Both the position numbers and the translations under genes were made by a program. From Nitrospirota bacterium (GTDB taxonomy: Bacteria; Nitrospirota; Thermodesulfovibrionia; Thermodesulfovibrionales; Magnetobacteriaceae), in the NCBI GenBank assembly GCA_015233015.1, contig JADFYO010000003.1, positions 54,848 through 118,847 of the forward strand: DNA of 64,000 nucleotides, given 5' to 3'. Under the pieces are notes generated by a model. That model saw only the letters and a program-made list of their open reading frames with translations, had not been told where the DNA came from and did no database searches. Shown here piece by piece: positions 30,201 through 39,327 of this stretch (the first letter of the stretch is position 1; each line of letters starts with the position of its first letter).

Positions 30201-30310
30201 CCCTGAGGGAACACGAAGAGAAGTGCCGCGAGGCCGGATGTGACGGGTATCTTACTAAACCTATAAAAAAAGCGGCGCTTTTAGATGCGCTGGCGAAATA
30301 TGGCGGTTAG
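27293..30310 (+). CDS. CHASE-PAS-PAS hybrid sensor histidine kinase with receiver
   Basis: 1005 residues. Membrane helix at 8-29, periplasmic CHASE sensor (~40-225: PSVYAFEWVPRV, PVILVQERESG), second helix near 310. Two PAS domains follow (SIIIIDHVGTVQLFN; GGLGIWDLDLKTGK). His box SSMSHEIRTPLNAIIGMADL (~637), ATPase motifs NAIKFTE, DTGIGI, GTGLGLTISKR. The C-terminal receiver has its Asp in LVLMDMEMP (~933). CHASE domains bind small extracellular ligands; the ligand here is unknown. It pairs with the REC-kinase gene just upstream. Confidence 0.94.
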   Translation: MTRAISKLWIILLTLLSAAIAVAVYYAAAFSEDAAISAQFKRIFDKQTVMIQRDLDDDFEIVIYLGRLFHSIENINGKEFSSYIMKAPEEHPSVYAFEWVPRVSYSQKTRYELTAREEGVLPDFYIFEKAGDKNIPVAARDEYFPIYYVEPKEQNAAAIGFDIASTPMRRRAIEKARDTGELTASEPVILVQERESGVRAFLVFMPVYYGQPKTLEERRHGLKGFTSGVFRVNDILQKSFCVKGYLNEHAVFDIEDEGLSAEERLLYHHGPTDARELSKLSYIQQKIDVAGRTLQLRAAPVKAYFQTRRTWGPFTFAAGSFIIIILLASYYKTTSARTSQIKAEVLERTRELEASETRMRAIIDGAVNSIIIIDHVGTVQLFNIAAEKTFGYGAAEVMGHNIKMLMPEPHSSAHDQYLLNYITTGNKKVIGMGREVSALRKDGTTFPMYLSVSEIKSDNQKKIFVGLCVDISKRKEAEKELTRLSERLSLAVRSGGLGIWDLDLKTGKLIWNEQMFGLYDVLPENFKGTPSDWSDRLHPDDLPAAQAKLNAALRGEKDLDTEFRIITSTGEKTIRASLITQRDASDQAIRMIGVNWDITAERKREKELLDLSEGMKAVKDMAEKASNAKSEFLSSMSHEIRTPLNAIIGMADLLSETNLTEEQAKYIDTFRHAGDSLLVIINDILDLSKVEAGLLELESMCFELNELLAKIGEIMSFHAHSKGLELVITQFPETIGLIGDAMRLRQVIVNLVGNAIKFTEKGEIAVMAEVLSKTSSDMELKFSVRDTGIGIPNDKLASVFERFTQVDSSTTRKYGGTGLGLTISKRFVEMMGGQIFAESEYGKGSVFSFTAKFKVDNECRYDLKPADNQRKETPPPGKIETRPLSILLVEDNEDNRNLILMYLKKTGHKVETAENGQIAVEKFISGHYDLVLMDMEMPVKDGLTAVRELRQWEEEQKKQSTTIVALTAHALREHEEKCREAGCDGYLTKPIKKAALLDALAKYGG

Positions 30311-30340
30311 TAGTTTCCCGTAAGGCTCTTATCTCATCGG

Positions 30341-32715
30341 TTATTCCTTAAATACTTCATTACAGAAAGGACAAAATTTCCAGTCAAGATTCCTTGTATT
30401 GAGGCATTTAGGGCATTTGTGTTTCAGGGAATGGCCGCAAAACGGGCAAAAAGTGAAATCGGAATTCAACGTCCGCATACATTTTTGGCATATAATCATC
30501 TCCCTGCCTGATATGTTCGATGTTACCCTCATTACCTCTTCGAGGGTTGTTATACCCTGCATGGATTTCCTAAGTCCATCCTCAATAATAGTGCTCATGC
30601 CGGAGTCAAAAGCGGCGCGGGATATATTGCTCTCTCCGGCTTCCTCGTATATGAGTTTTCTGACTGCAGAATTAGCCGGCAGGATTTCATAAATCCCAAT
30701 CCTGCCACTGAAGCCGCGCCCGCCGCAGTCATCACATCCCTTCGCATGATAGAACTGTACGTCCATACCCAGGTGCTCTCCTTTCAACCCCAACAAGATG
30801 AGTTCATCCAGCGTCGGCGTATAAGGCTGTTTGCATTTGTCGCAAAGTTTTCTGACAAGCCGTTGGGCAATTATTCCGTTTAGAGACGATGCTATAAAAT
30901 GGGATTTGATATTCATACCCTTGAGTCTGGTAATTGCCGCAACGGCATTGGTAGTGTGTAGGGTGCTTAACACAAGATGTCCTGTAATTGACGCCTGAAT
31001 AGCTATCTCAGCCGTTTCAGGGTCGCGCATCTCTCCAACCATTATAATGTCCGGGTCTTGTCTCAGCACGGAGCGCAGGGCAGTTGCGAATGTAAGTCCT
31101 GCCTTATCGTTTATATTCACCTGAGTAGCGCCCTTAAGATTATATTCTACGGGGTTCTCAATCGTAATAAGATTGCTCCTGTCGTTCATCAGGTGATTTA
31201 ATGAAGAGTAGAGGGTTGTGCTCTTCCCGCTGCCCGTGGGTCCGGTAACAAGCACCAGTCCCTGTGGTTTTTCTATCATCTCCAACACCATCTGGTAATC
31301 CTTGCCGGACAACCCTATATCGGCTAACGACAGATTTGACGCCGATGGATCAAGCACCCTGATAGATATTGTTTCGCCAAATTGTGTAGGCAGCGTAGAG
31401 ACCCTGAGATCAATCCCCTTGCCTTCCAGCTTGATCTTTATCCCCCCGTCTTGCGGAATGCGTCTTTCGGATATATCCATCTTGGCCATAACCTTTATCC
31501 TCGAGGTTACCGAGGGCGCGTAAGTCTTTGAAAGCTGTGTAAGGCCGGACATTATCCCGTCAACGCGCAATCGTATAATGAATGCGTTTTCCTTAGGCTC
31601 CATATGTATGTCGCTTGCCCTGGCTTTGAGAGCGCTGAATATTATTTTATTTACAAGTTGAATTACCGGGGGGGATTCACTATCTTTTAATAGTTTGTTT
31701 GCCTCACTATAAACATCGATACGTTCGGTCTTTATGTCCATTTTAGCATCTATGCTGTCTTGATCGTCGAAGAGTTCCCTAAGCCTGTCAACCGTATCGA
31801 TTTGCGTTGTGCCGGTTGACCTGTCAACTCTGATTTCTGCGTAACTCCGGCGTATGGCATTCTCTATCTCAGTCGGTGTGGAGATAACAATTTCAACGTC
31901 TTTGTTAAGCATATACTTGATTTCCATTATGGTGTCGATATCCATCGGATCGGCCATTGCTATTTCCACTACCTGATTTGTAACACTCAACGGAACAACC
32001 TCATATTTCAACGCGCAATCCATATTCAGCAATTTGACCACATCAGCTTGTATGGCTACAAAAGTCAAATCGATGTATGGTATATTAAGTTGTGAAGACA
32101 ATGCACGCGCGATTTCAGTCTCTGTGGAGAAATTCATCTGCACGATAATATCGCCAAGCTTTTTTTTGCTCGTCTGCTGCTTTTTAAGACATATTTCAAG
32201 CTGCTCCGGTTTAATGGTTCCAGCTGTGACTAGTATCTCTCCCAGCATTATAGGTTTTGTTTTGTAGTAATAAGACTGAATAGCCCTTCTTATTTCTGTC
32301 AATGTCGTAACTACTGGAGTCACACTTTTCCCGGTGACAAACACCAGGTCTCTGATTGCTTTAAGGTCAAGTGGGTCAGACATTGCCACCTTTATCCGGT
32401 TACCTGTAAAATTGATGGGCATCACAAGGTGTTTCTCTGCGAGTTTAACCGGCACTGCCTTAATGGCCTCTGCATCGCGATTGTGCTTTTTTGAAGTTCT
32501 ACATACTCAAGCCCCATGTTATCGGCAATTGTACGTACCATTTCCATTTCCGTGGTAAGCCCAAGGTCTTTAAGTACTTTGCTAAGTTTATGTCCCGTTC
32601 GTTTTTGCTCAGTCAGAGCCGAATTCAGATCCTTTTCATTAATTGCACCGGCCTCCAGCAAGGCTCCGCCAAGCTTCGTAGTGTTAGTTTCTGGTCTGCA
32701 TACTTTAACTGTCAT
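30341..32715 (-). pseudogene. PilB/MshE-type pilus assembly ATPase, interrupted by one frameshift
   Basis: Two frames together encode a full T2SSE ATPase of about 790 residues. The 5' frame starts at ATG 32715 (GGAGG 8 nt upstream) and leaves the family frame at a run of six A (complement of 32487-32492). A seventh A would restore continuity to the frame that ends at 30341. The order is MshEN domain, second MshEN domain (LGEILVTAGTIKPEQ), ATPase with Walker A GPTGSGKSTTLYS, Walker B region IIMVGEMRD, a CxxC pair of the usual zinc site (LCDKCKQ, CDDCGGRG), then an extra C-terminal double zinc ribbon (CQKC, CPFCGH, CPKC, CPFCNE). It may be functional if the shift is an assembly error or is overcome by slippage. 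Confidence 0.82.
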
Positions 32716-32845
32716 AATACTGTCCTCCAGCACATAAGGAATGACACATTGATCTATTCACTTGTTATGTCGGCCATTGTGGTTTTCCATTTCCTTCTGT
32801 CGTCGCCGTCCATCCGGAAATGACTTTATGTGAGACTGTGGCTGG

Positions 32846-33241
32846 CTATTTCACAAGTCCAAAGAGCCTGGCTATCAGCTCAAGCGCCCTGGGGTTGGTC
32901 AGGAGAATAATTGAGGCGAGAATGAGAAAAATTATTTTCTGCTCAAGTCGCAGTGCCCTGTTTTCACCTTTCATTTCTGCTCTGAGTTGAGTTGCTTTCA
33001 CCTTTCATCTCGGCCCTGAGTTCCTTGATTTCGCCTTTTATTTCGGCAATATCGGCCTTAGTGGCAAGCTCCTTAGCGAGTTCCTCTTTGATCTCTGTTT
33101 TTTTCTGAACGGCAATGGCTTCGGCCTTTTTTTCGATTGTCTCAAGAGAGGCCGTCAGGATTTTCCCACCTCGCGGGCTTCCTCTTTCCCGATCTTTTTC
33201 TCGAGCAGATCGTATATCTCTATAGGCAGTGTCGCTGACAT
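32846..33241 (-). pseudogene. broken copy of the coiled-coil membrane protein
   Basis: ATG 33241 gives MSATLPIEIYDLLEKKIGKEEAREVGK, then a 1-nt deletion at GGGAAAA causes a stop. The next frame carries ASLETIEKKAEAIAVQKK and ELATKADIAEIKGEIKEL. A second shift leads to the membrane helix IIFLILASIILLTNPRALEL ending at 32846. It parallels the gene at 25260-25964 throughout. Upstream TTGCTT-18-TATAAT (33248-33277) puts the ATG 7 nt after the -10 box. Confidence 0.85.
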
Positions 33242-33361
33242 GCCTTTATTATACCTCAATAAATATGAGAAAAGCAACAAAAGTTAAATTTGCCTTGACA
33301 AAAGCAGATAAACCAGTTATAATTCAGTTTCAAAAAATAACGGTAGTTAAAGGAACTAACT

Positions 33362-33505
33362 ATGGGTGGAGCTTACACTACATATCATCCTCATAAGATT
33401 AAGAGGAGACGCAAACACGGGTTTTTACATCGCATGAGCACCAAGGCTGGCCGCAAGCTGATTAATCGCAGGAGGGCAAAGGGACGCAAGAGCTTAAGCG
33501 CCTGA
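33362..33505 (+). CDS. rpmH: ribosomal protein L34
   Basis: 47 residues, nearly all basic. The core [20 protein letters not shown] and the end [12 protein letters not shown] are the L34 signature. The N-terminus ([10 protein letters not shown]) is a few residues longer than usual. It heads the conserved rpmH-rnpA-yidD-yidC cluster. Confidence 0.97.
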   Translation: MGGAYTTYHPHKIKRRRKHGFLHRMSTKAGRKLINRRRAKGRKSLSA

Positions 33506-33876
33506 GCACGTTAGAAAGCCTTAAAAAAAGTTTTGAATTCAAGAACGTATTTCATAATGGCAGGCGATATAAGGCCGCCCATCTTGGCATTTATATCTCA
33601 GCCGGTAAGAAGCGTGGTGTAAGGGTTGGCCTCGTCGTAAGTAAACGCGTGGGCAACGCCGTCGTAAGAAACAAAGTTAAACGCCGGTTTCGTGAGGCGA
33701 TGAGAACTCTTTCAGTGATAAACAGCTCGGATATGTCTTTGGATATTGTATTGCTTGCAGGGACGCAGACCCCTCTGGCCGCATATAAGGATATTTATAA
33801 CGAATTGAGGGGTGTGCTTGAAAGACATTATGCGGCATTGCAAAAACAGAGCGTTGCTGAAAATCGTACGCGTTGA
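33502..33876 (+). CDS. rnpA: ribonuclease P protein component, apparent CTG start
   Basis: 124 residues if started at CTG 33502. The conserved RnpA sequence begins [20 protein letters not shown] and continues through [20 protein letters not shown] and KRRFREAMR, so the N-terminus must lie upstream of the first GTG (33649). In this frame there is no ATG, GTG or TTG between the stop TAA at 33463-33465 and 33649. CTG at 33502 overlaps the L34 stop as CTGA, like the common ATGA coupling. ACG codons are the other candidates. The protein binds the 5' leader of pre-tRNA with RNase P RNA. Confidence 0.88.
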   Translation: MSTLESLKKSFEFKNVFHNGRRYKAAHLGIYISAGKKRGVRVGLVVSKRVGNAVVRNKVKRRFREAMRTLSVINSSDMSLDIVLLAGTQTPLAAYKDIYNELRGVLERHYAALQKQSVAENRTR

Positions 33877-33877
33877 A

Positions 33878-34087
33878 ATGAAAAGAATAATCATCTTTGC
33901 GATTTGGCTCTATAAGGCGGCAGTCTCACCATTCCTGCCGCAGAGTTGCCGGTTTGCGCCGTCGTGCTCCGAGTATGCAGCGGCTGCCGTCGAAAAGTAT
34001 GGGGTGATGAAAGGTACTGGTATGGCCGTTAAGAGGCTGCTAAGGTGCCATCCCTTCAGCGAAGGCGGTTATGACCCTGTTAAATAG
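33878..34087 (+). CDS. yidD: membrane protein insertion efficiency factor
   Basis: 69 residues starting MKRIIIFAIWLYKAAVSPF, the YidD pattern, with CRFAPSCSEYA and the end GGYDPVK. It starts 1 nt after the rnpA stop. It helps YidC-dependent insertion at the inner membrane. A longer in-frame start at 33812 would lie within rnpA and is not needed. Confidence 0.95.
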   Translation: MKRIIIFAIWLYKAAVSPFLPQSCRFAPSCSEYAAAAVEKYGVMKGTGMAVKRLLRCHPFSEGGYDPVK

Positions 34088-34150
34088 TCCTTTTATTAGA
34101 AGGTCATTTACAGGTTTTAAAAATATGAACTTAAGGTAAATTACATAACT

Positions 34151-35746
34151 ATGGAAAAAAGGGCGCTCGTTGCAATCGTTCTATCTATCTCAATCCTGAT
34201 GCTGTACCAGTACTTTTACGTCAATCCTAAGATGAAAGAGGCCGCTAAGGCCGCACAGCTTGCCGCCGCTAATGACAATCGCACCAGTACCGCCGCCATT
34301 GCCTCGTCAAAGGCGGAGCCGACTATTCCCACCCCCGTGCAGAGCGCTGCACCTTCAGCCGGCCAGCCGGCTATACATTCGATAGATCTTCCCACCGTGG
34401 TGTCCGAACCTAAGACAGTTAAGGTTGACACACAACTATATACCGCCATAATTTCCCACACCGGCGGCGTTATTACGTCGTTTAAACTTAAGGACTATAG
34501 AGATAAAGGCGGCAAAGAAGTCTACCTAATAGATAAAAGCGCTAAAATCCCGGCCCTTGCCTCAGGTTATAATACCGACTTTACATTTATGAAGGCCGCT
34601 TTCAATACCGCCTCATCAGGCAACATCACCCTCACAGGACAGGAGACCCGGCAGCTGGCCTTTGCTTTCGACTACAACGACATCCATATAAAGAGGACTT
34701 ATACCTTCTACGGCGACAGCTATAAGATAGGATTAAAGGACGAGGTCGCCGGCATAGACGACTATTACATCACTACCGGCAGCGATTTCAGCTCCGAGGG
34801 AGCCGACAGCTATGGCGCGCATAAAGGCCCTGTCATTCTCAGGGATATGGACAGGATAGAACTCAATACGAGTAAAAAACTTGACGGCATAAAACTCTAC
34901 GACGGCAACATCAAGTGGATAGCCGAGGAAAACAAGTACTTTTTCGATGCCTTATCGCCATTGACCCAGACCAAAGGCGCGCAGATGTGGAATGATGGTG
35001 AAAAATCAATCATTGGCGCCATTAAAACGGGAAGCGGCACAAATGAATTCATGTTCTACGCCGGTCCAAAGAAATACGAGGTCTTGAAATCTGTCAACGC
35101 CTCCTTAGAGCATATCGTAGATTTTGGTTTTTTCTCTATCATAGCCAGGCCGATTTTCTGGATGTTGATGTTTATTAACAGATACATCGGCAACTTCGGA
35201 TGGTCTATCATATTGCTTACACTTATCATCAGAATCCCATTTATACCATTGATAAACAAGGGGCAGTCGTCAATGAAGAAACTCCAGAAGGTGCAGCCCC
35301 TGATGACTGAAATCAGAGAGAAACACAAGAAAGACCCCCAGCGTATGCAGACTGAGCTGATGGCGCTTTACAAAAAACACAAGGTAAACCCGATGGGCGG
35401 ATGTCTGCCGATGCTCGTGCAGATTCCGGTGTTTTTTGCCCTCTACAAGGTGCTCCTTGTGTCCATAGAACTCAGGGGTGCGCCGTTTATGCTTTGGATA
35501 ACAGACCTCTCATCCAAGGACCCGCACTATGTGCTTCCTATTATCATGGGCGGCACGATGTTCATGCAACAGAGAATGACGCCTACCACGATGGACCCCA
35601 CACAGGCGAAGGTAATGATGTTTATGCCCATTATCTTTACGTTTATGTTTTTGAGCTTCCCCTCCGGACTGGTGCTCTACTGGCTGGTAAGTAATGTCCT
35701 GAGCATACTTCAGCAGGTTTACATAAACAAGAAGAAAACCGCCTGA
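34151..35746 (+). CDS. yidC: membrane protein insertase
   Basis: 531 residues. N-terminal helix (ALVAIVLSISILMLYQYFYV), Ala/Pro linker, large periplasmic beta domain (~75-330), then five C-terminal helices. The conserved hydrophilic-groove Arg is in LLTLIIRIPFIPL. The coiled cytoplasmic loop reads KLQKVQPLMTEIREKHKKDP, and PMGGCLPMLVQIPVFFALYK follows. It is the Gram-negative long form. It lies 63 nt after yidD. Confidence 0.96.
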   Translation: MEKRALVAIVLSISILMLYQYFYVNPKMKEAAKAAQLAAANDNRTSTAAIASSKAEPTIPTPVQSAAPSAGQPAIHSIDLPTVVSEPKTVKVDTQLYTAIISHTGGVITSFKLKDYRDKGGKEVYLIDKSAKIPALASGYNTDFTFMKAAFNTASSGNITLTGQETRQLAFAFDYNDIHIKRTYTFYGDSYKIGLKDEVAGIDDYYITTGSDFSSEGADSYGAHKGPVILRDMDRIELNTSKKLDGIKLYDGNIKWIAEENKYFFDALSPLTQTKGAQMWNDGEKSIIGAIKTGSGTNEFMFYAGPKKYEVLKSVNASLEHIVDFGFFSIIARPIFWMLMFINRYIGNFGWSIILLTLIIRIPFIPLINKGQSSMKKLQKVQPLMTEIREKHKKDPQRMQTELMALYKKHKVNPMGGCLPMLVQIPVFFALYKVLLVSIELRGAPFMLWITDLSSKDPHYVLPIIMGGTMFMQQRMTPTTMDPTQAKVMMFMPIIFTFMFLSFPSGLVLYWLVSNVLSILQQVYINKKKTA

Positions 35747-35768
35747 CACAGACGCGGCACTTAGGGTA

Positions 35769-38390
35769 ATGGACGTCATCATATGCCATATAAATGCCGA
35801 CTTTGATTGTCTTTCCTCTATGGTTGGGGCAAAGAAACTCTTCCCTGATGCAAAGATAGTCTTCCCCGGCGCTCAGGAAAGGCCGCTCAGGGAGTTTCTG
35901 AAGGCATTTCCCGTGGAAATCTCAAAGACGAAAGAAATAGATATGTCCCAAATTACCCGCCTTATTATTGTTGACACAAAGGACCCGGAGAGAATTGGAG
36001 ACTTTAAAAAAATATTAGGAAGGAAGGGCCTTCAGATATTTATATACGACCATCACGTACGCCGCCCCGGTGACATTACAGGCACGGTTGAGCTGGTTGA
36101 GGAAATTGGAGCAACGGCAACCTTAATCGCTGAGATTTTACACTCAAAAAACATCTTGTTGTCCCCGATAGAGGCCACCATATTATGTCTGGGAATATAT
36201 GAGGAGACAGGCTCGATGCGCTTCTCATCGACGACCGAAAGGGACATGGTTGCGGCGGCGTATCTGCTCAGGCGCGGTGCCGACCTCAATATTGTCTCGA
36301 CATTCATAAGGCCGCAGCTGAGCAGGGACGACCTCGAACTCTTAAATGAACTGCTCTCGTCGCTTTCAGAGGTAATAGTCCACGGTGTCAGGGTGAAGAT
36401 AGCCGCAGCCGCCAGAGAAAATTACACAGGCGATGCGGCCTTCATAGCCCACGGCATAATGGACATGGAGGACATTGACGCGGTAGTTTTGATATTAAAC
36501 ATGGCCGGCAAGAGTTTGCTCATAGGAAGAAGCCGGGTGTCAGAACTTGACATAGGCGAGCTTATGCGGCGGTTTAACGGCGGGGGGCATCCCTCGGCGG
36601 CATCGGCCACAATGAAAGAAACTATCACAGACTTAGTCAAAGAAATGGTCGTCACAGCACTCCATGAGATAATCAGGCCCGAAAAGGCGGCAAGGGACGT
36701 TATGACAAGTCCTGTAATTTCCATCGATTGGGACTCGACAATTAAAGAGGCCGAGGTGCTTTTGACCAAGTATGAGATAAATGTCCTGCCGGTCATCAGA
36801 GATGCGCAATACGCGGGCACCATATCGCGGGAGATAGTGGAAAAGGCATTGTTTCACGGCTTCAGGACAAGCAAGATTGACGATTTCATAACGACGGACG
36901 CGATTACGAAACCGCCGGATGCTGCCATAGGAGAGGTAGAGGCCGCAATGGTTGAGAGCAATCAGCGTTTTTTGCCGGTTATTGACAATGACCGGATAAT
37001 AGGGGCAATTACAAGGACAGACCTGCTTCGCTCTCTCTATGAAGGGCACATCAGGAGGAGCCGGATAGAGCAGGCACGGTACGAGAGTAAACATCCCGCC
37101 GGCAGGAGCCTTGCCGCGGTAATGCGTGAGCGTTTCCCTTCGTTCGTGTATCAGATACTTAAGACCTCGGCGGAGGTGGCGGAGGATATTGGTGTTGCGG
37201 CCTATCTGGTAGGTGGCTCAGTGCGCGATTTACTCCGGGGGGAGCAGAATCTCGATATAGACATAGTGATAGAGGGTTCAGGCATTGGGTTTGCCTCGGC
37301 GCTTTCAAAGGTTTTAAAGGGAAAACTAAAGACGCACGAAAGATTTCAGACCGCCAAGATATTCGATATTAAGTTATATCCCTGCGGTGATTTTTCGATA
37401 GACATCGCAACCGCCCGCACTGAATACTATGAAAGCCCGGCGGCGCTGCCGCAAGTTGAGATGTCCTCTATAAAGAAAGACTTATACAGGAGGGATTTCA
37501 CAATAAACACCCTTGCCGTTTTCCTTGGAAAGAGGGATTTCGGGCGTCTGATAGACTTCTTTGGCGCTCAGCGCGATTTGAAGGAAAAGACCATCAGAGT
37601 GCTGCACAATCTGAGTTTCATAGAGGACCCGACGCGTGCTTTCAGGGCGGTGAGGTTTTCCGAGAGGTTTGATTTCAGGATAAGCAAGCACACAGAGAAA
37701 TTGATAAAGACGGCAATCAGGTTTAACCTGTTCGAAAAACTCTCAGGCACGCGGCTTTACGATGAACTTATGCTGATATTCAATGAAGCCGACCCGATAA
37801 AGGCCTTAAAGAGGCTCGATGGCTTTGGCCTCCTCGATGGCATACATGCGCAGCTCAGGATTTCGAAGGATTCGGCCATGATATTTAAGCGCGTGAGTGA
37901 GACAGTTGCGTGGTATAACTTACTTTTCAGGGAGGAGAAGATTGACATTGGGGTGTTGTATCTGATGGCGCTTATTGCGCCTCTGACGGCAGACGCCCGC
38001 GAGGCTGCCCTTCAGAGGCTCTCCACCCCGGATTCAATAAAAAGACACATCCTCTCGGGATTAGCCAAACTCAGGGAGCCGTTCTACTATCAGGACCCTG
38101 TTTCGGTGTATAATCACCTGATTGGCACATCGTTAGAGACAGCGATATTTTTTATGGCAACGGCAGAAAACGACGAAAAGAGGAAATCAATATCGATATT
38201 CCTGACAGAACACAAGGGCATGAAACCGGCACTAAAAGGCGATGACCTCAAGGCGATTGGCATTCCCCCAGGCCCGGTATATTCAGAAATATTAAAGGCC
38301 ATACTGGAAGAAAAACTACGGGGAAACATCAGCACAGCCGAAGAAGAGCTGGCCGTTGTAATCAGCCGTTTTGTAAAGCCGGAACATTAG
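35769..38390 (+). CDS. DHH-CBS-CBS tRNA nucleotidyltransferase / poly(A) polymerase
   Basis: 873 residues. Residues 1-310 are a DHH/DHHA1 phosphoesterase (ICHINADFDCLSSMVGA, DHHVRRPGD, FNGGGHPSAA). About 315-430 is a CBS pair (VMTSPVISIDWDSTIKEAE). From ~455 on is a class II nucleotidyltransferase (YLVGGSVRDLLRG, NLDIDIVIEG, RRDFTINTLAV, EDPTRAFRAVRFSERF). Fusions of this kind in deep-branching bacteria such as Aquifex include A-adding enzymes that work with a separate CC-adding enzyme, so it may complete tRNA 3' ends. It ends 4 nt inside the convergent PfkB gene. Confidence 0.9.
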   Translation: MDVIICHINADFDCLSSMVGAKKLFPDAKIVFPGAQERPLREFLKAFPVEISKTKEIDMSQITRLIIVDTKDPERIGDFKKILGRKGLQIFIYDHHVRRPGDITGTVELVEEIGATATLIAEILHSKNILLSPIEATILCLGIYEETGSMRFSSTTERDMVAAAYLLRRGADLNIVSTFIRPQLSRDDLELLNELLSSLSEVIVHGVRVKIAAAARENYTGDAAFIAHGIMDMEDIDAVVLILNMAGKSLLIGRSRVSELDIGELMRRFNGGGHPSAASATMKETITDLVKEMVVTALHEIIRPEKAARDVMTSPVISIDWDSTIKEAEVLLTKYEINVLPVIRDAQYAGTISREIVEKALFHGFRTSKIDDFITTDAITKPPDAAIGEVEAAMVESNQRFLPVIDNDRIIGAITRTDLLRSLYEGHIRRSRIEQARYESKHPAGRSLAAVMRERFPSFVYQILKTSAEVAEDIGVAAYLVGGSVRDLLRGEQNLDIDIVIEGSGIGFASALSKVLKGKLKTHERFQTAKIFDIKLYPCGDFSIDIATARTEYYESPAALPQVEMSSIKKDLYRRDFTINTLAVFLGKRDFGRLIDFFGAQRDLKEKTIRVLHNLSFIEDPTRAFRAVRFSERFDFRISKHTEKLIKTAIRFNLFEKLSGTRLYDELMLIFNEADPIKALKRLDGFGLLDGIHAQLRISKDSAMIFKRVSETVAWYNLLFREEKIDIGVLYLMALIAPLTADAREAALQRLSTPDSIKRHILSGLAKLREPFYYQDPVSVYNHLIGTSLETAIFFMATAENDEKRKSISIFLTEHKGMKPALKGDDLKAIGIPPGPVYSEILKAILEEKLRGNISTAEEELAVVISRFVKPEH

Positions 38391-39316
38391 GGTTGTCTCT
38401 TTTGACTGACGGCGGTTGACCTGAAACCTTGCCTGTACATGAACTTGCCGACCTCCTCTGCTGCGCGTGGAATTGCTGCCCTGCCGCCCATTTTAAGGCA
38501 CTTCATCGCGGCTAATGCCGTTGCAAAGCGAATGATTTCTTCATGCGTCCAGTTATTTAAAATACCATAGATACAGCCGCCGTGAAACACATCGCCGGCT
38601 CCTGTGGTATCAACCGCCTCGATGTCATATGCGGGATGATAAAATATCCGGCCGTCGGGCATCATGGTCAGACTTCCATTACCGCCAAGCGTAACACAGG
38701 CAAACTTAACGCCTGCCCCGGTTAGTCTTATAAGGGTCTCTTCATGACTGCAAGAGTAGGTTTCGCTGAATTTCTCCGAACACACCACGTAATCGCAAAG
38801 CGGTATAAGTTCATGCGTCTTTGAGCGTACTGAACCAGCGTCGAGCATTACGGGGATATTGAGGGCATTGGCTGTCTTTGCCGCATTAATCGAGGCATCC
38901 TCCATGAGGCCGTCAAGGTGCAGGATTTTCGCTCCTTTAAGAAATGACTCTGTAACGGTGCATTTGTCATCTAAGGAGCGAGACCAGAAGATAGTCCTGC
39001 CCGCTGTCTTTTTATTTATTATGATGCAGGCAGTCTGAGAAAACCCGCATTTTTCTGTGAGCATATGCGATATATCGACGCCTTCGGCGGCGAGGCCATT
39101 CTTAATTATTTTGCCTGCCTCGTCGTCTCCGGTAACGCCCATGAATCTCGTCTTAACTCCGAGACGGCTTAATGCAACGAGGGCGGTAGCGACAGGGCCC
39201 CCGCCTTCGATAACCCACGGCGAGACCTCACACTTTGTGTCCTCGACGGGGAATTGATCCACGAAGGTCAGATAATCAAGGCTGCACTGCCCAAGCCCGG
39301 CAACGATGATGCTCAT
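38387..39316 (-). CDS. PfkB-family sugar or nucleoside kinase
   Basis: 309 residues. N-terminal glycine motif GGGPVATALVALSRLG near residue 35, and C-terminal DTTGAGDVFHGG with the catalytic Asp near residue 245. Closest in style to ribokinase/fructokinase relatives; the substrate cannot be read from sequence. No ribosome site is obvious, and the upstream nuclease gene stops only 11 nt before the ATG. It is convergent with the tRNA nucleotidyltransferase. Confidence 0.9.
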   Translation of the reverse strand: MSIIVAGLGQCSLDYLTFVDQFPVEDTKCEVSPWVIEGGGPVATALVALSRLGVKTRFMGVTGDDEAGKIIKNGLAAEGVDISHMLTEKCGFSQTACIIINKKTAGRTIFWSRSLDDKCTVTESFLKGAKILHLDGLMEDASINAAKTANALNIPVMLDAGSVRSKTHELIPLCDYVVCSEKFSETYSCSHEETLIRLTGAGVKFACVTLGGNGSLTMMPDGRIFYHPAYDIEAVDTTGAGDVFHGGCIYGILNNWTHEEIIRFATALAAMKCLKMGGRAAIPRAAEEVGKFMYRQGFRSTAVSQKRQP

Positions 39317-39327
39317 ATAAATATTAG

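Noticed and set aside
32487..32492. Classic programmed -1 frameshift site in the pilus ATPase
   Set aside because: The heptamer A-AAA-AAG is not in the zero frame; simple A-run slippage or an error is more likely.
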